Counted from the stretch's first letter, positions 16,579 to 25,911 are shown. The stretch is 64,000 nt of DNA from Gemmatimonadota bacterium (GCA_026702745.1 JAPPBT010000068.1:1-64000); one strand, 5' to 3'. Notes: a model not told the origin generated them from the letters alone. Translations and numbers: made by a program.

Positions 16579-16638
16579 CGACCCGCGATTATGCCCAGCC
16601 AGGATTAACGCTTCGACCCGCGATTATGTCCCAGCCAG
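16579..16638 (+). repeat. Direct repeat duplicating the ROK kinase start region
   Basis: The sequence CGACCCGCGATTATG followed by CCCAGCCAG occurs at 16579-16602 and again, with one inserted T, at 16614-16638. The first copy creates a five-codon mini-ORF (ATG 16591, stop 16606); the second carries the real start at 16626. Confidence 0.6.
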
Positions 16639-17624
16639 ATCGGAACGCCCCGTACCTCCTGGGTCATGACATCGGCGGCACCAAGCTCGCCGTGACCGTC
16701 GCCGACCGGAACGGGAAGATCCTGCACAAGATCCGGCGGCCGACCGAAGCCGAAAGGGGCCCGCGGGCCGTGGTGGCGTCACTGGTGGACATGTCCCGCG
16801 AAGCCATGGCGCGCGCCGGGCTCGCCCCGGAGGACCTGGCCGGTGTCGGCGTCAGCTGCGGCGGTCCCCTGGATACGGAAACCGGGGTGGTCTACGCGCC
16901 GCCCAATCTGCCGGGCTGGGACGAGGTCCCGCTGAAGGCGTGGTTGGAAAGCGCGCTTTCGCTGCCGGTTTTCGTCGAGAACGATGCCAACGCCAGTGCC
17001 CTGGCGGAGTGGTCCTTCGGGGCCGGCCGGGGATGCCGGCACATGGTGTACATGACCATGAGCACCGGTATCGGCGGCGGGATCATACTCGATGGCCGGC
17101 TTTACCGCGGTCCCAACGACACGGCCGGCGAAGTGGGGCACATGACCATCGTCGAAAACGGTCCGCCCTGCGGTTGCGGTAAGCGCGGCTGCCTGGAAGC
17201 CCTGTGTTCGGGGCCATCGATCGCCAGGCGGGCCCGGGAGAAGGCACAGGCGGAACCCGGCTCGCGCATGGTCGACCTGGCCGGCGGCGACCCGGCACGC
17301 ATCACGGCGGAGACGGTCATGGACGCGGCCAGGCAGGATGATCCCGCCGCCCGGGAAATCGTGGACGAGACGGCGCGTTACATGGCTGTCGGACTGGGGA
17401 ACATCGTGAATATCCTGAACCCGGAGGTCATCGTCATCGGCACCATCCTGGTCAAGTCGCAGGACCTGTTACTGGAACCCATCCGCGCGTACCTCCGGCG
17501 CGAAACATGGCCGCGTGTTTATGACACGGTGCAGGTTTTACCCGCAGGACTGGGAGACGAAGTGGGCGATCTCGCCGCCATTGCCGTGATCCGGCAGGCG
17601 GTTCAATCCGAAGGGAGCATGTAG
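16626..17624 (+). CDS. ROK-family sugar kinase (glucokinase type)
   Basis: 332 residues. ATP loop GHDIGGTKLAVTVAD at the N terminus; catalytic region VFVENDANASALAEW (around 118-132, with Asp); phosphate-2 GIGGGIILDGRLYRG; the ROK zinc motif EVGHMTIVENGPPCGCGKRGCLEALCSG (around 168-195) with His and three Cys. GHDIGGTK is the usual glucokinase form, and it heads an operon of pentose-phosphate genes, so glucose or another hexose is the likely substrate. No clear ribosome-binding site precedes the ATG; the leader is duplicated there. Confidence 0.88.
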   Translation: MSQPDRNAPYLLGHDIGGTKLAVTVADRNGKILHKIRRPTEAERGPRAVVASLVDMSREAMARAGLAPEDLAGVGVSCGGPLDTETGVVYAPPNLPGWDEVPLKAWLESALSLPVFVENDANASALAEWSFGAGRGCRHMVYMTMSTGIGGGIILDGRLYRGPNDTAGEVGHMTIVENGPPCGCGKRGCLEALCSGPSIARRAREKAQAEPGSRMVDLAGGDPARITAETVMDAARQDDPAAREIVDETARYMAVGLGNIVNILNPEVIVIGTILVKSQDLLLEPIRAYLRRETWPRVYDTVQVLPAGLGDEVGDLAAIAVIRQAVQSEGSM

Positions 17625-17628
17625 CGCA

Positions 17629-18942
17629 TTGGACTGGAACGCGATGGGACGGGAAGCCGTACAACTGCTGGGCGAGTACCTGCGCATCGACACGACGAAT
17701 CCCCCCGGGAACGAGGATCGCGCGACCGCCTTTCTCAGCCGCATCCTCTCCGAAGAAGGCATCGACTGCCAGGTTTACGAGTCCGCACCGGGACGCTCCA
17801 ATCTCTACGCGCGGCTGGAAGGGGACGGTTCGAAGCGGGCCGTGGTGCTGCTGAGTCACAGCGACGTGGTTCCCGCCGACCGCCGTTACTGGTCCGTCGA
17901 CCCCTTCGGCGGCGAGGTCAGGGACGGCTACATATGGGGTCGCGGCGCCCTCGACATGAAGAACCTGGGCATCGCGGAGCTTGTGGTCTTCCTCGCGCTG
18001 CACCGGAACCGCTTTCCATTGAAGCGGGACGTGATCTTTCTCGTCACCGCCGACGAAGAGGCCGGCGGATCGGCCGGCGCCCGGTGGATTACACGGAACC
18101 GCCCGGAACTCGTCTCTGACGCGGAATTCCTGATCAACGAGAGCGGCAAGGGACGCCTGGAGAACGGCAGGGCCGTCTATTCCATCGACATCACCGAGAA
18201 GTCGCCCTGCTGGGTCCGGCTGGTCGCCCGCGGCGAGCCCGGTCACGGCTCTCGCCCCAAGCCTCATTCCGCCGTTAACCGGCTCATCCGCGCCTTGAGC
18301 GCTATCATGGCCTACACGCCTCCGATCAAGGTGACAGACGCGGCCGAACGGTACTTCGAAGGCATTGCCCACCTGCAGAAAGACGGATACCGCCGGCGAT
18401 TCGCGAATATCCGGGAGTCCGTCCGGGACCGCCGTTTCCTGGCGGACCTGCTCCGCAATCAGCATCACGCCGCGATTCTGCGTAATACCATCTCGATAAC
18501 CATGTTGCAGGGCAGCGATAAAATCAATATCATACCTCAGGCTGCGACGGCCGAACTGGACTGCCGGCTGCTTCCGGGGGAAAAGCCCGAAGATTTCGTC
18601 CAGGAGCTGAAACAGGTGGTCGGCGACGACGGGATCGAGATAGAGACCATACTGAACTTCGGGAACACGTCGTCGCCCTTCGATTCGTCCCTGGTCGAGG
18701 CGGTGCGCGAGGTCGTTTCCAGGCACCACGATCGCGCGGAGGTCGTGCCGAACATTCTGTCCGGCTTCACGGACAGCCACTACTTCCGCGACCTGGGGAT
18801 CCACTGCTATGGCTTCATGCCCTTTCTGTTAATCGACGAAGAGCTCAGACGTATCCACGGCAACGACGAACGGATCTCCCTGGAGAACATGGAACGGGGT
18901 CCGAGGATTCTCTACGAAGTCATCGAAAAACTCTGCGGCTGA
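17629..18942 (+). CDS. M20-family zinc hydrolase (peptidase/deacylase)
   Basis: 437 residues. Two-metal M20 features: VVLLSHSDVVP (His ligand, around 73-83), WGRGALDMKN (bridging Asp, around 103-112), VTADEEAGGSAGA (catalytic Glu pair, around 140), and a lid domain from about 190 to 310. The length and GHGSRP motif resemble ArgE/DapE/carboxypeptidase relatives. Start is TTG 17629, four bases after the ROK stop, with GAAGGGAG upstream; ATG 17644 is an alternative. It could serve as acetylornithine deacetylase, which the arginine cluster lacks, but this is speculation. Confidence 0.85.
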   Translation: MDWNAMGREAVQLLGEYLRIDTTNPPGNEDRATAFLSRILSEEGIDCQVYESAPGRSNLYARLEGDGSKRAVVLLSHSDVVPADRRYWSVDPFGGEVRDGYIWGRGALDMKNLGIAELVVFLALHRNRFPLKRDVIFLVTADEEAGGSAGARWITRNRPELVSDAEFLINESGKGRLENGRAVYSIDITEKSPCWVRLVARGEPGHGSRPKPHSAVNRLIRALSAIMAYTPPIKVTDAAERYFEGIAHLQKDGYRRRFANIRESVRDRRFLADLLRNQHHAAILRNTISITMLQGSDKINIIPQAATAELDCRLLPGEKPEDFVQELKQVVGDDGIEIETILNFGNTSSPFDSSLVEAVREVVSRHHDRAEVVPNILSGFTDSHYFRDLGIHCYGFMPFLLIDEELRRIHGNDERISLENMERGPRILYEVIEKLCG

Positions 18943-18964
18943 TATCAGCATCAAGGAGACGCAA

Positions 18965-19927
18965 ATGGAAGCGATACGCATTCACGAATTCGGCGGTCCC
19001 GAGGTAATGAATGTCGAAACCGGCACGGATCTGCAGGCTGGCCCCGGACAGATCCTGGTCGACATACGGGCCGCCGGCGTGAACCCGGTCGACACCTATA
19101 TCCGGGCGGGCACCTATGCCATGAAACCCGACCTTCCCTTCACGCCGGGCATGGACGGCGCCGGAACGGTAGCCGAAGTGGGCGACGACGCGGCCCATGT
19201 TTCCGTCGGAGACCGGGTGTACCTGGCCGGTACTCTTACCGGTTCCTATGCGTCGCAGGCCCTGTGCTCGCCCGACCAGGTGTATCCACTGCCAGGCAAT
19301 GTTTCCTTCATGCAGGGCGCGGGGATCTACGTCCCCTACGCGACGGCGTGGCGAGGGCTGTTCCAGCGCGCCGGGGGAAAGCCGGGCGAGACCGTCCTGG
19401 TGCACGGCGCGAGCGGAGGCGTAGGGATCGCGGCCGTACAGATGGCCCGGGCCGCGGGCATGACCGTCATCGGTACCGCCGGATCTGAACAGGGCGCCGC
19501 GCTGGTGGAGGAACAGGGCGCCCATCACGTGGTGGACCACAACGTTCCCGGCTATACGGACAAGATCATGGAACTCACCGGCGGCCTGGGGGTCGAAGTG
19601 ATCATGGAAATGCTGGCCAACGTCAACCTGGACAAGGACCTGAACATGCTGGCCTATGGCGGCCGGGTCGTGGTCATCGGCAACCGGGGCGTCATCGAAA
19701 TCAATCCGCGGGACGCCATGGCGCGGGACGCCAGTATCCTCGGCATGGTCCTGCTGCTGGCGTCTCCTGAGGATCTGGTCGGTATCCACGCCGGATTGTA
19801 CGCCGGACTGCAAAACGGTACGCTCAAGCCGGTGGTCGGTAAGGAATTCCCGCTCGAAGACGCGGCGCAGGGCCATACCGCCGTCATGGAACCCGGCGCC
19901 TATGGCAAGATCGTACTGATCCCCTGA
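18965..19927 (+). CDS. NADPH:quinone reductase, zeta-crystallin type (MDR family)
   Basis: 320 residues. IRIHEFGGPEVMNVE at the N terminus, GVNPVDTYIRAG (around 37-48) and GMDGAGTVAEVGD are the quinone-reductase signature. The NADPH fold follows as VLVHGASGGVGIAAVQMARAAG (around 140-160). Zinc-binding Cys residues of alcohol dehydrogenases are absent, as expected. AAGGAGACGCAA precedes the ATG. It lies between the M20 hydrolase and transaldolase in the operon, where it may consume NADPH produced by the pentose-phosphate enzymes. Confidence 0.88.
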   Translation: MEAIRIHEFGGPEVMNVETGTDLQAGPGQILVDIRAAGVNPVDTYIRAGTYAMKPDLPFTPGMDGAGTVAEVGDDAAHVSVGDRVYLAGTLTGSYASQALCSPDQVYPLPGNVSFMQGAGIYVPYATAWRGLFQRAGGKPGETVLVHGASGGVGIAAVQMARAAGMTVIGTAGSEQGAALVEEQGAHHVVDHNVPGYTDKIMELTGGLGVEVIMEMLANVNLDKDLNMLAYGGRVVVIGNRGVIEINPRDAMARDASILGMVLLLASPEDLVGIHAGLYAGLQNGTLKPVVGKEFPLEDAAQGHTAVMEPGAYGKIVLIP

Positions 19928-19953
19928 GTCCGCGGTTGGTAAAGGAATCCGAC

Positions 19954-21090
19954 ATGGCAAATCCGCTTCTCCAGCTCGAACGTCACGGCCAGAGTTTCTG
20001 GCTGGACAGCATCAGCCGGGAACTGATGTACTCCGGCCGGTTGAGGAAACTGATCGAGGAAGACGGCCTGAAAGGCATGACCTCGAACCCGGCCATCTTC
20101 GAGAAGGCCATCGCGGGAAGTACGGACTACGACGCCGATATCGAGCGGCTTGCGGCGGCGAGCCGGACCGCCCTTGAGATCTACGAGGCCCTGGCCATAT
20201 CGGACATCCGGGAAGCTGCCGACCACCTGGCCGGCGTATACGAAGCGACCGGCGGCGCCGACGGCTTCGTGAGCCTGGAAGTGTCCCCGGAACTGGCGGA
20301 CGACACCGCGGGTACGATCGAGGAGGCCAGGCGGCTGTGGAAGGCCGTGGACCGCCCGAACGTCATGATCAAGGTGCCGGCTACGGAGGCCGGCGTACCG
20401 GCCGTGCGTCAACTGATCGGCGAGGGGTTGAACATCAACGTGACGCTGATGTTCTCGCGGGCAGTTTACGAGGCCGTGGCCGACGCCTATATCAGCGGGT
20501 TGGAGGACCGTCTTGCCGCGGGCGGAGACATCAGCGGCATAGCGAGCGTATCCAGCTTCTTCATCAGCCGAATCGACACACTCGTCGACACGTTGCTGGC
20601 CGAACGGGCGGAACGGGCCGGCGATCCCGGTGTACGTGCCGCGATCCTGGACCTGACCGGCAAGACCGCCATCGCAAACGGCAAGACGACCTACCAGCGG
20701 TACAAGACGATTTTCGCGTCACAGCGCTGGTCCGCGCTGGCCGAACGGGGCGCGAGGAAGCAGCGGCTGCTGTGGGCCAGCACGAGCACCAAGAACCCCG
20801 ATTACCGGGACGTGCTGTACGTCGAGGAACTGATCGGGGAGAACACCATCAATACCCTGCCCGATGAAACGCTCGGTGCTTTCCGCGATCACGGGCGCCT
20901 GGCCGATACACTCGAGGCCGATATTGACGAAGCCCGGTCGATCATGGCCGGTGTGGAGAAAACCGGGATTTCGATGGAGCGGGTCGCGGAGCAACTCGTC
21001 GAAGAAGGGGTGCGGAAATTCGTGGATCCCTTCGTGAAGCTGATCGGCGCCATCGAACGGAAACGGCCGCAGCCGGTCCGCCTTGCGTGA
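19954..21090 (+). CDS. tal: Transaldolase
   Basis: Transfers a dihydroxyacetone unit in the non-oxidative pentose-phosphate pathway. 378 residues, the longer mycobacterial-type Tal rather than the 316-residue Escherichia type. Visible: GMTSNPAIFEKAI (around 43-55), SLEVSPELADDT, and NVMIKVPATEAGVPAV (around 130-145) with the Schiff-base Lys, then GLNINVTLMFS and LLWASTSTKNP. ATG 19954 is chosen for AAAGGA seven bases upstream. Followed by gnd. Confidence 0.96.
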   Translation: MANPLLQLERHGQSFWLDSISRELMYSGRLRKLIEEDGLKGMTSNPAIFEKAIAGSTDYDADIERLAAASRTALEIYEALAISDIREAADHLAGVYEATGGADGFVSLEVSPELADDTAGTIEEARRLWKAVDRPNVMIKVPATEAGVPAVRQLIGEGLNINVTLMFSRAVYEAVADAYISGLEDRLAAGGDISGIASVSSFFISRIDTLVDTLLAERAERAGDPGVRAAILDLTGKTAIANGKTTYQRYKTIFASQRWSALAERGARKQRLLWASTSTKNPDYRDVLYVEELIGENTINTLPDETLGAFRDHGRLADTLEADIDEARSIMAGVEKTGISMERVAEQLVEEGVRKFVDPFVKLIGAIERKRPQPVRLA

Positions 21091-21184
21091 CCTGACCGGC
21101 GGACCGGTCGAGACGGACATACGGACTTTCCAGGGTGGGCCGGACCGGGCGGACCGCACTTTCTCCGGGTCCGGGGAGCATCGC

Positions 21185-22237
21185 ATGCAACTGGGCATGG
21201 TCGGACTTGGCCGGATGGGCGGCAACATGACGCGGCGGCTGTTGCGCGGCGGTCACGAAGTCGTCGTGTACGACCACAGCAGCGAAGCGGTCGGCCTGGC
21301 GGAGCAAGCCGGCGCCTCGGGCGCTTCGACGCTCCACGGTCTCGTAACCGCGCTCCGCCCGCCGCGGTCGGTCTGGGTCATGGTCCCGGCCGGCGACGCC
21401 ACGGAACGGGCCGTCGACGAACTGTCCGGACTGTTGTCTCCGGGCGATACCGTCATCGACGGCGGGAACACCTACTTCAAAGACGACGTGGCCCGCGCGG
21501 AGCGGCTGTCCGCCAGGGGCCTGCACTATGTCGACGTGGGTACGAGCGGCGGCGTCTGGGGTCTCGAGCGGGGGTATTGCATGACTATCGGGGGACCTGC
21601 GGAGATCGTCGAGCGTCTCGACCCGCTGTTCGATACGCTGGCGCCCGGCCCCGGACCGGACACCGGGCAAGGTTCCGGACAGGACGCCGGGCAGGACGCC
21701 GGCGCCGCGTCGGATCCAACCGGCGCACCGGATTCTACCGGCACGCCCCCATCCACGGCCCGCAGGGGCTACGTGCACGTGGGACCTGCCGGCGCCGGGC
21801 ACTTCGTCAAGATGATCCACAACGGTATCGAATACGGCATGATGCAGGCCTTTGCCGAGGGGCTGGAAATCCTGCGCGAGTCGGGTTCCGACCGCGTGGA
21901 CCCGCGCCATCGGTACGATCTGGACCTGCACGACATCGCCGAAGTCTGGCGCCACGGAAGCGTGGTCAGTTCCTGGCTGCTCGACCTCCTGGAGATCGCG
22001 TTGCGGGAAGACCGTGACCTGTCCGCTTACTCCGGTTACGTGCAGGACTCCGGGGAGGGCCGGTGGACGGTGCAGACGGCCATCGAGGAAGACGTGCCCG
22101 CCCACGTGCTCACGGCTTCGCTCTTCACGCGGTTCCAGTCGCGGCAGGAGCAATCCTACGCCATGCGGGTGCTTTCCGCCCTGCGCCACCAGTTCGGCGG
22201 CCACGTGGAGCAGCAGAAAACCGGGGGAGGGCCATGA
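21185..22237 (+). CDS. gnd: 6-phosphogluconate dehydrogenase, decarboxylating (YqeC/GndA type)
   Basis: Oxidises 6-phosphogluconate to ribulose 5-phosphate with CO2 release. 350 residues, the short form. Rossmann start LGMVGLGRMGGNMTRRLL, TVIDGGNTYFKDD, DVGTSGGVWGLERGYCMTIGG, and the catalytic AGHFVKMIHNGIEYGMMQA. Between about residues 155 and 198 is a low-complexity Gly/Asp/Gln/Pro/Thr linker (GPGPDTGQGSGQDAGQDAG and on), longer than usual and apparently built by repeat expansion. ATG 21185 has GGGGAG upstream. Its stop overlaps the rpe start by 4 bases. Confidence 0.94.
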   Translation: MQLGMVGLGRMGGNMTRRLLRGGHEVVVYDHSSEAVGLAEQAGASGASTLHGLVTALRPPRSVWVMVPAGDATERAVDELSGLLSPGDTVIDGGNTYFKDDVARAERLSARGLHYVDVGTSGGVWGLERGYCMTIGGPAEIVERLDPLFDTLAPGPGPDTGQGSGQDAGQDAGAASDPTGAPDSTGTPPSTARRGYVHVGPAGAGHFVKMIHNGIEYGMMQAFAEGLEILRESGSDRVDPRHRYDLDLHDIAEVWRHGSVVSSWLLDLLEIALREDRDLSAYSGYVQDSGEGRWTVQTAIEEDVPAHVLTASLFTRFQSRQEQSYAMRVLSALRHQFGGHVEQQKTGGGP

Positions 22238-22881
22238 TCCAGATCGCTCCATCCATCCTGTCGGCGGATTTCACCCGCCTGGCCGATGAGGTGCGGACCG
22301 TGGAGCGCGCGGGCGCGGACCGGATTCACATCGACGTCATGGACGGCCGGTTCGTCCCGAATATCTCCATGGGACCCTTTATCGTGGAGGCCATCGACTC
22401 GCTGACGGAGCTGCCGCTGGAAGCCCACCTGATGATCGAGGAACCTGACCGGTACATCGACGCCTTCATGGAAGCCGGGGCCGACGTGATCATCGTGCAC
22501 CAGGAGAATACGGCCCACCTGCACCGCGTGGTTCAGTCTGTCCGGGAGCGTGGCAAACAGGCCGGGGTCGCCCTGAACCCGGCCACGCCCGCCCAGGCCC
22601 TCGACGGGATCATCGACGAACTCGATCTCGTCCTGGTCATGTCCGTCAACCCGGGGTTTTCGGGACAGCGGTTCATCCCGTCCGTCCTGCCGAAGATCCG
22701 TGAGATTCGAAGGACCCTGACGGACCGGGAGATCGCGTGCGACCTGGAGGTGGACGGCGGCGTGAACGCCGATACCGCGCCGGACGTGGTGTCGGCGGGT
22801 GCGAACGTCCTGGTGGCCGCCACGGCCGTGTTCAAGCATCCGGACGGCGCCGCCGAAGGCATCAGGACGCTGCGCGGCTAA
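22234..22881 (+). CDS. rpe: Ribulose-phosphate 3-epimerase
   Basis: Interconverts ribulose 5-phosphate and xylulose 5-phosphate. 215 residues: APSILSADFTRLADE, HIDVMDGRFVPNISMGP (metal His and catalytic Asp), EAHLMIEEPDRYI, VMSVNPGFSGQRFIP and LEVDGGVNADTAPDVVSAGA, all standard TIM-barrel positions. ATGA overlap with gnd gives coupling, and GGGGGAGG lies just upstream. Last gene of the pentose-phosphate operon; convergent with the MATE gene, with no clear terminator in the 21-base gap. Confidence 0.97.
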   Translation: MIQIAPSILSADFTRLADEVRTVERAGADRIHIDVMDGRFVPNISMGPFIVEAIDSLTELPLEAHLMIEEPDRYIDAFMEAGADVIIVHQENTAHLHRVVQSVRERGKQAGVALNPATPAQALDGIIDELDLVLVMSVNPGFSGQRFIPSVLPKIREIRRTLTDREIACDLEVDGGVNADTAPDVVSAGANVLVAATAVFKHPDGAAEGIRTLRG

Positions 22882-22902
22882 GACTTACCTTCCGCATTAC
22901 CC

Positions 22903-24288
22903 TCAGACCACTGCCCTTTTCCAGGTCCCCTTGAAGAAGCGCCTGAGCGTGAGCAGGCCCTGCAATATGGCTGCGGCCAACCAGGCGATCCAGATGCCCG
23001 TTACGTCCAGTCCGAGCGGGAAGGCGAGGACGTATGAAAACACGAGCATGATGCCCCACTGGGAGAAGAGCGTGTAGTACAGGGACGGACGGGTCTCGCC
23101 GCCGCCGGCCAGCACGCCGCTGGCCACGATGGACAGGGCGGAAAAGATCTGGGCGATGGCGAAGAAACGCAACATGACCGAACTGATGCCCAGGACCGTC
23201 TCGTCAGCCGTGAATACAGCCGCGATCCCCTGGGCGAAAATCCAGATCATGGCCGAACCGGCCCCGATCACGATCATGCAGAGCAGGATCGTCTGCCCGC
23301 CGTATTGCTCGGCCGACCGGATCTGCCGGCCTCCAAGCCGCTGTCCGACCAGGGAGTTCGCCGCGACCGAGAAGGCCAGGGCGGGCATAATCGCGAAGAG
23401 GCGTATCTGGAAACCCACCGTCAGGGCCGCAATGGCGGCCGTGGGACGGCTTACGCCCGATATGACGCGGTACAGTAGCACGCGCGCGCCGTTGCGGAAG
23501 AAGCCGGACGCACCGGAGGGCAGGCCGATGTCGAGCATGCGCGACATGATGTTCCAGTCCGGTTTGATACGCCAGTTCCTCGAGAGACGCACCTGGTCGT
23601 TGCCCCGGACCAGGATCGCCAGGCCGATGACGCATCCCGCCAGCCGGGAGATGATCATGCCCACGGCCGCGCCGGCCACGCCGAGTGCGGGAACTATCCC
23701 GGCGCCGAAGATGAACGCGTAGGAGGTCACGCATTTCACAATGATGACGATGACGGAGATCTTCAGCGGTGTGCGGGTGTCGCCCACGCCGCCGAAGATG
23801 GCGCTCATCACGTAGTTGAGAATCATGAAGAGCATGCCGGCGAAGTAGAGTCTCAGGAAGAAGATGCCATGGGTAACGACCTCTTCCGGGGCACCGAGCA
23901 GGACCAGCGCGGGGCGCGTGAGCACGATACTTATGGCCGCAAGACCCACGGCCATGTAAGTGCCCATCAGGATCGCCTGCTGGCCGGTCCGGCTTACATC
24001 GCCGTGCCTGCCCGCCCCGTAGTACTGGGCCACCAGCGTCCGCGTCCCCCCGGTGATCGAAATGGCCATGACCATGACGATGAATACGATCTGCCGGCTC
24101 ATGCCGATGGCGGAAATCGCCGCGGGACCCAGGAATCCCACGAAGTAGATGTCTACAAGACCTTCTGTGGCGTCGATCAGCGATGCGACAACGACGGGCC
24201 AGGCAATGGCCCAGACGTGACGGAGGACCTGGGCAGGCGGGACCTCGTTGTCAGCCGGTTTCGGGGAATCGGCGGTATGGTCGGGCAT
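22903..24288 (-). CDS. MATE-family multidrug/cation antiporter
   Basis: 461 residues, about twelve membrane helices in two MatE repeats. The first has VWAIAWPVVVASLIDATEGLVDIYFVGFLG and the second starts around residue 250 with IGLPSGASGFFRNGARVLL. Exports drugs or metabolites with Na+ or H+. ATG 24288 is chosen because the upstream TTG (24324) has no support. Divergent from the binding-lipoprotein gene, with 202 bases between starts. Substrate not deducible. Confidence 0.9.
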   Translation of the reverse strand: MPDHTADSPKPADNEVPPAQVLRHVWAIAWPVVVASLIDATEGLVDIYFVGFLGPAAISAIGMSRQIVFIVMVMAISITGGTRTLVAQYYGAGRHGDVSRTGQQAILMGTYMAVGLAAISIVLTRPALVLLGAPEEVVTHGIFFLRLYFAGMLFMILNYVMSAIFGGVGDTRTPLKISVIVIIVKCVTSYAFIFGAGIVPALGVAGAAVGMIISRLAGCVIGLAILVRGNDQVRLSRNWRIKPDWNIMSRMLDIGLPSGASGFFRNGARVLLYRVISGVSRPTAAIAALTVGFQIRLFAIMPALAFSVAANSLVGQRLGGRQIRSAEQYGGQTILLCMIVIGAGSAMIWIFAQGIAAVFTADETVLGISSVMLRFFAIAQIFSALSIVASGVLAGGGETRPSLYYTLFSQWGIMLVFSYVLAFPLGLDVTGIWIAWLAAAILQGLLTLRRFFKGTWKRAVV

Positions 24289-24490
24289 GGGTTTGAATGT
24301 ATTCCGCCGGCGGCGAACCGGCAAGGCAATTAAGCCGGTGTCCGATGCTACTCAAATTGTTGATGGTGCGAAAGATAAGAAAAGGGATGACAGCGTAAAC
24401 GGTACGCAGTATATCTACATTGTCACGGATTCGAAACCCGCAACCGGACATGGGAATACCCGATGGAATGCGCTAGAATGCGCGGGAGGC

Positions 24491-25783
24491 ATGAAGATGC
24501 GTGGAATGCGAGGATCGATCTTCTCCTGGGGGCCCTGGCTTTCGATCGTCCTGATGATCACCTTCCTGTCGTCGTGCGGCAGTGACGACCCGGTATCGCC
24601 CGAGCCGCCGGAACCGCCGGAGCCGGTCGATCAGCCCGCGCTGAAAATCGGGCTGTTGATCGATCTGTCTGAAGGTGGTTCGGAACACGGCGTCCTTATG
24701 CGTCAGGGATTCGAAATGGCGATCGAGCATGTCAACGAGGTAGGTGTGCTCGGGGAACCGGTCGAGGGCCTGGTGGCCGATACGGAGTTGGACGCCGAAA
24801 CCGCGGTATCCGAGGCGATGGACCTTATCGAAAAGGAGGGCGTCCACGCGATCGTAGGCGCCTGGGCGAGTTCCTCGACGCTTGCCATCGTGGACGAAGT
24901 GGTCGCGGATGCCGGCATTCCAATGATCTCTCCAGCCTCTTCTTCTCCCATGCTCACGAATGCCGCGGACAACGATTTCCTGTTTCGCACCACCCTGTCC
25001 GACCTCGACCAGGGGCCGGTCCTCGCGAAGATCACACTGGAATTGGGATACGGAAACGTGGGCATGATTTACCGGGACGACGTCTGGGGCCGGGGCATCG
25101 CGGACGCATTCGAGAATGCCTGGGAAGGCAAGCTCATCCGGGTCGCGGCGGATCCCGAAAAGACGACCCTCGTGGAGGAGCTTAGAGAAAGCAAGGGCGT
25201 CCTTGAAGACACGCAGGCACTGATCGTCCTTGCCTTTCAACCTCAGCAGGAAACCATCGTGCGCGAAGCGCTGGACCTCGGCCTCTACGATGTTTTTGTC
25301 TTCGGCCCCACTGGTCGCAGCCTGGACCTGATCCGATCCATCGGTCCCGAGCACCTTGCCGGAATGATCGGTACATCGCCCGGTTCCGCGCAGGACACGC
25401 CTTCGGCGATCGCCTGGGAGGACGGGTATAAAAGCGCTTTCGGCAGCAACCCTCCGCCTTTCCCCTACGTAAAACAGACCTATGACGCGACCGTGGCGCT
25501 GGCATTGGCGACCCAGGCGGCAGGCAGGCTGGAGGGCGCGGCCATCCGGGACCAGCTGCGAACGATCGGGAAACCGCCCGGCGAACTCGTGATTGCCGAG
25601 GTGAGCAGCATCGCGAACGGGTTGCGCGTCCTGGGAGAAGGCGGCGCAATCAACTACGAAGGCGCGGCCATGCCCTTGGACTGGGACGAGAACGGCGATC
25701 TTGCCACGGGTTTCGTCGCGGTCTGGCAATTCACCCCGGCCGGGACCATCGAAGTCATCCGGGTCGTTCCCTTCGACCATTAA
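24491..25783 (+). CDS. Leu/Ile/Val-type periplasmic ligand-binding lipoprotein
   Basis: 430 residues. Signal peptide SIVLMITFLSSC with lipobox LSSC at about residue 29, then a Pro/Glu linker (PEPPEPPEPVDQ). The receptor domain begins LKIGLLIDLSEGGSEHGVLMRQGFEMAIEHVNEVG, and has VGAWASSSTLAIVDEVVADAGIPMISPASSSP and YRDDVWGRGIADAF, the LivJ/ANF-receptor fold. ATG 24491 follows GCGGGAGGC. No permease or ATPase genes lie nearby, so it may act with a distant ABC transporter or as a sensor. Confidence 0.87.
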   Translation: MKMRGMRGSIFSWGPWLSIVLMITFLSSCGSDDPVSPEPPEPPEPVDQPALKIGLLIDLSEGGSEHGVLMRQGFEMAIEHVNEVGVLGEPVEGLVADTELDAETAVSEAMDLIEKEGVHAIVGAWASSSTLAIVDEVVADAGIPMISPASSSPMLTNAADNDFLFRTTLSDLDQGPVLAKITLELGYGNVGMIYRDDVWGRGIADAFENAWEGKLIRVAADPEKTTLVEELRESKGVLEDTQALIVLAFQPQQETIVREALDLGLYDVFVFGPTGRSLDLIRSIGPEHLAGMIGTSPGSAQDTPSAIAWEDGYKSAFGSNPPPFPYVKQTYDATVALALATQAAGRLEGAAIRDQLRTIGKPPGELVIAEVSSIANGLRVLGEGGAINYEGAAMPLDWDENGDLATGFVAVWQFTPAGTIEVIRVVPFDH

Positions 25784-25791
25784 ACCGGCTG

Positions 25792-25860
25792 CCGGACGGC
25801 ACGGAATGCATGAACCGGACGGCACGGAATGCATGAACCGGTCAGCACATAATGCAAAAA
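25792..25860. repeat. Three tandem 23-base repeats downstream of the binding-lipoprotein gene
   Basis: Unit CCGGACGGCACGGAATGCATGAA at 25792-25814 and 25815-25837 (identical), with a diverged third copy at 25838-25860. Non-coding, between the lipoprotein stop and the tRNA terminator. Confidence 0.75.
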
Positions 25861-25887
25861 AGGGGACTGCGCATGCACGCAACCCCC
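25856..25887 (-). terminator. Intrinsic terminator of the tRNA-Glu transcript
   Basis: Read on the minus strand: GGGG(T)TGCG-loop-CGCA(G)TCCCC hairpin followed by six T. It lies 25 bases past the tRNA 3' end. The complementary strand lacks the U tract, so it is directional. Confidence 0.75.
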
Positions 25888-25911
25888 TCTGCCACTTCCG
25901 TTTAAGTGATA

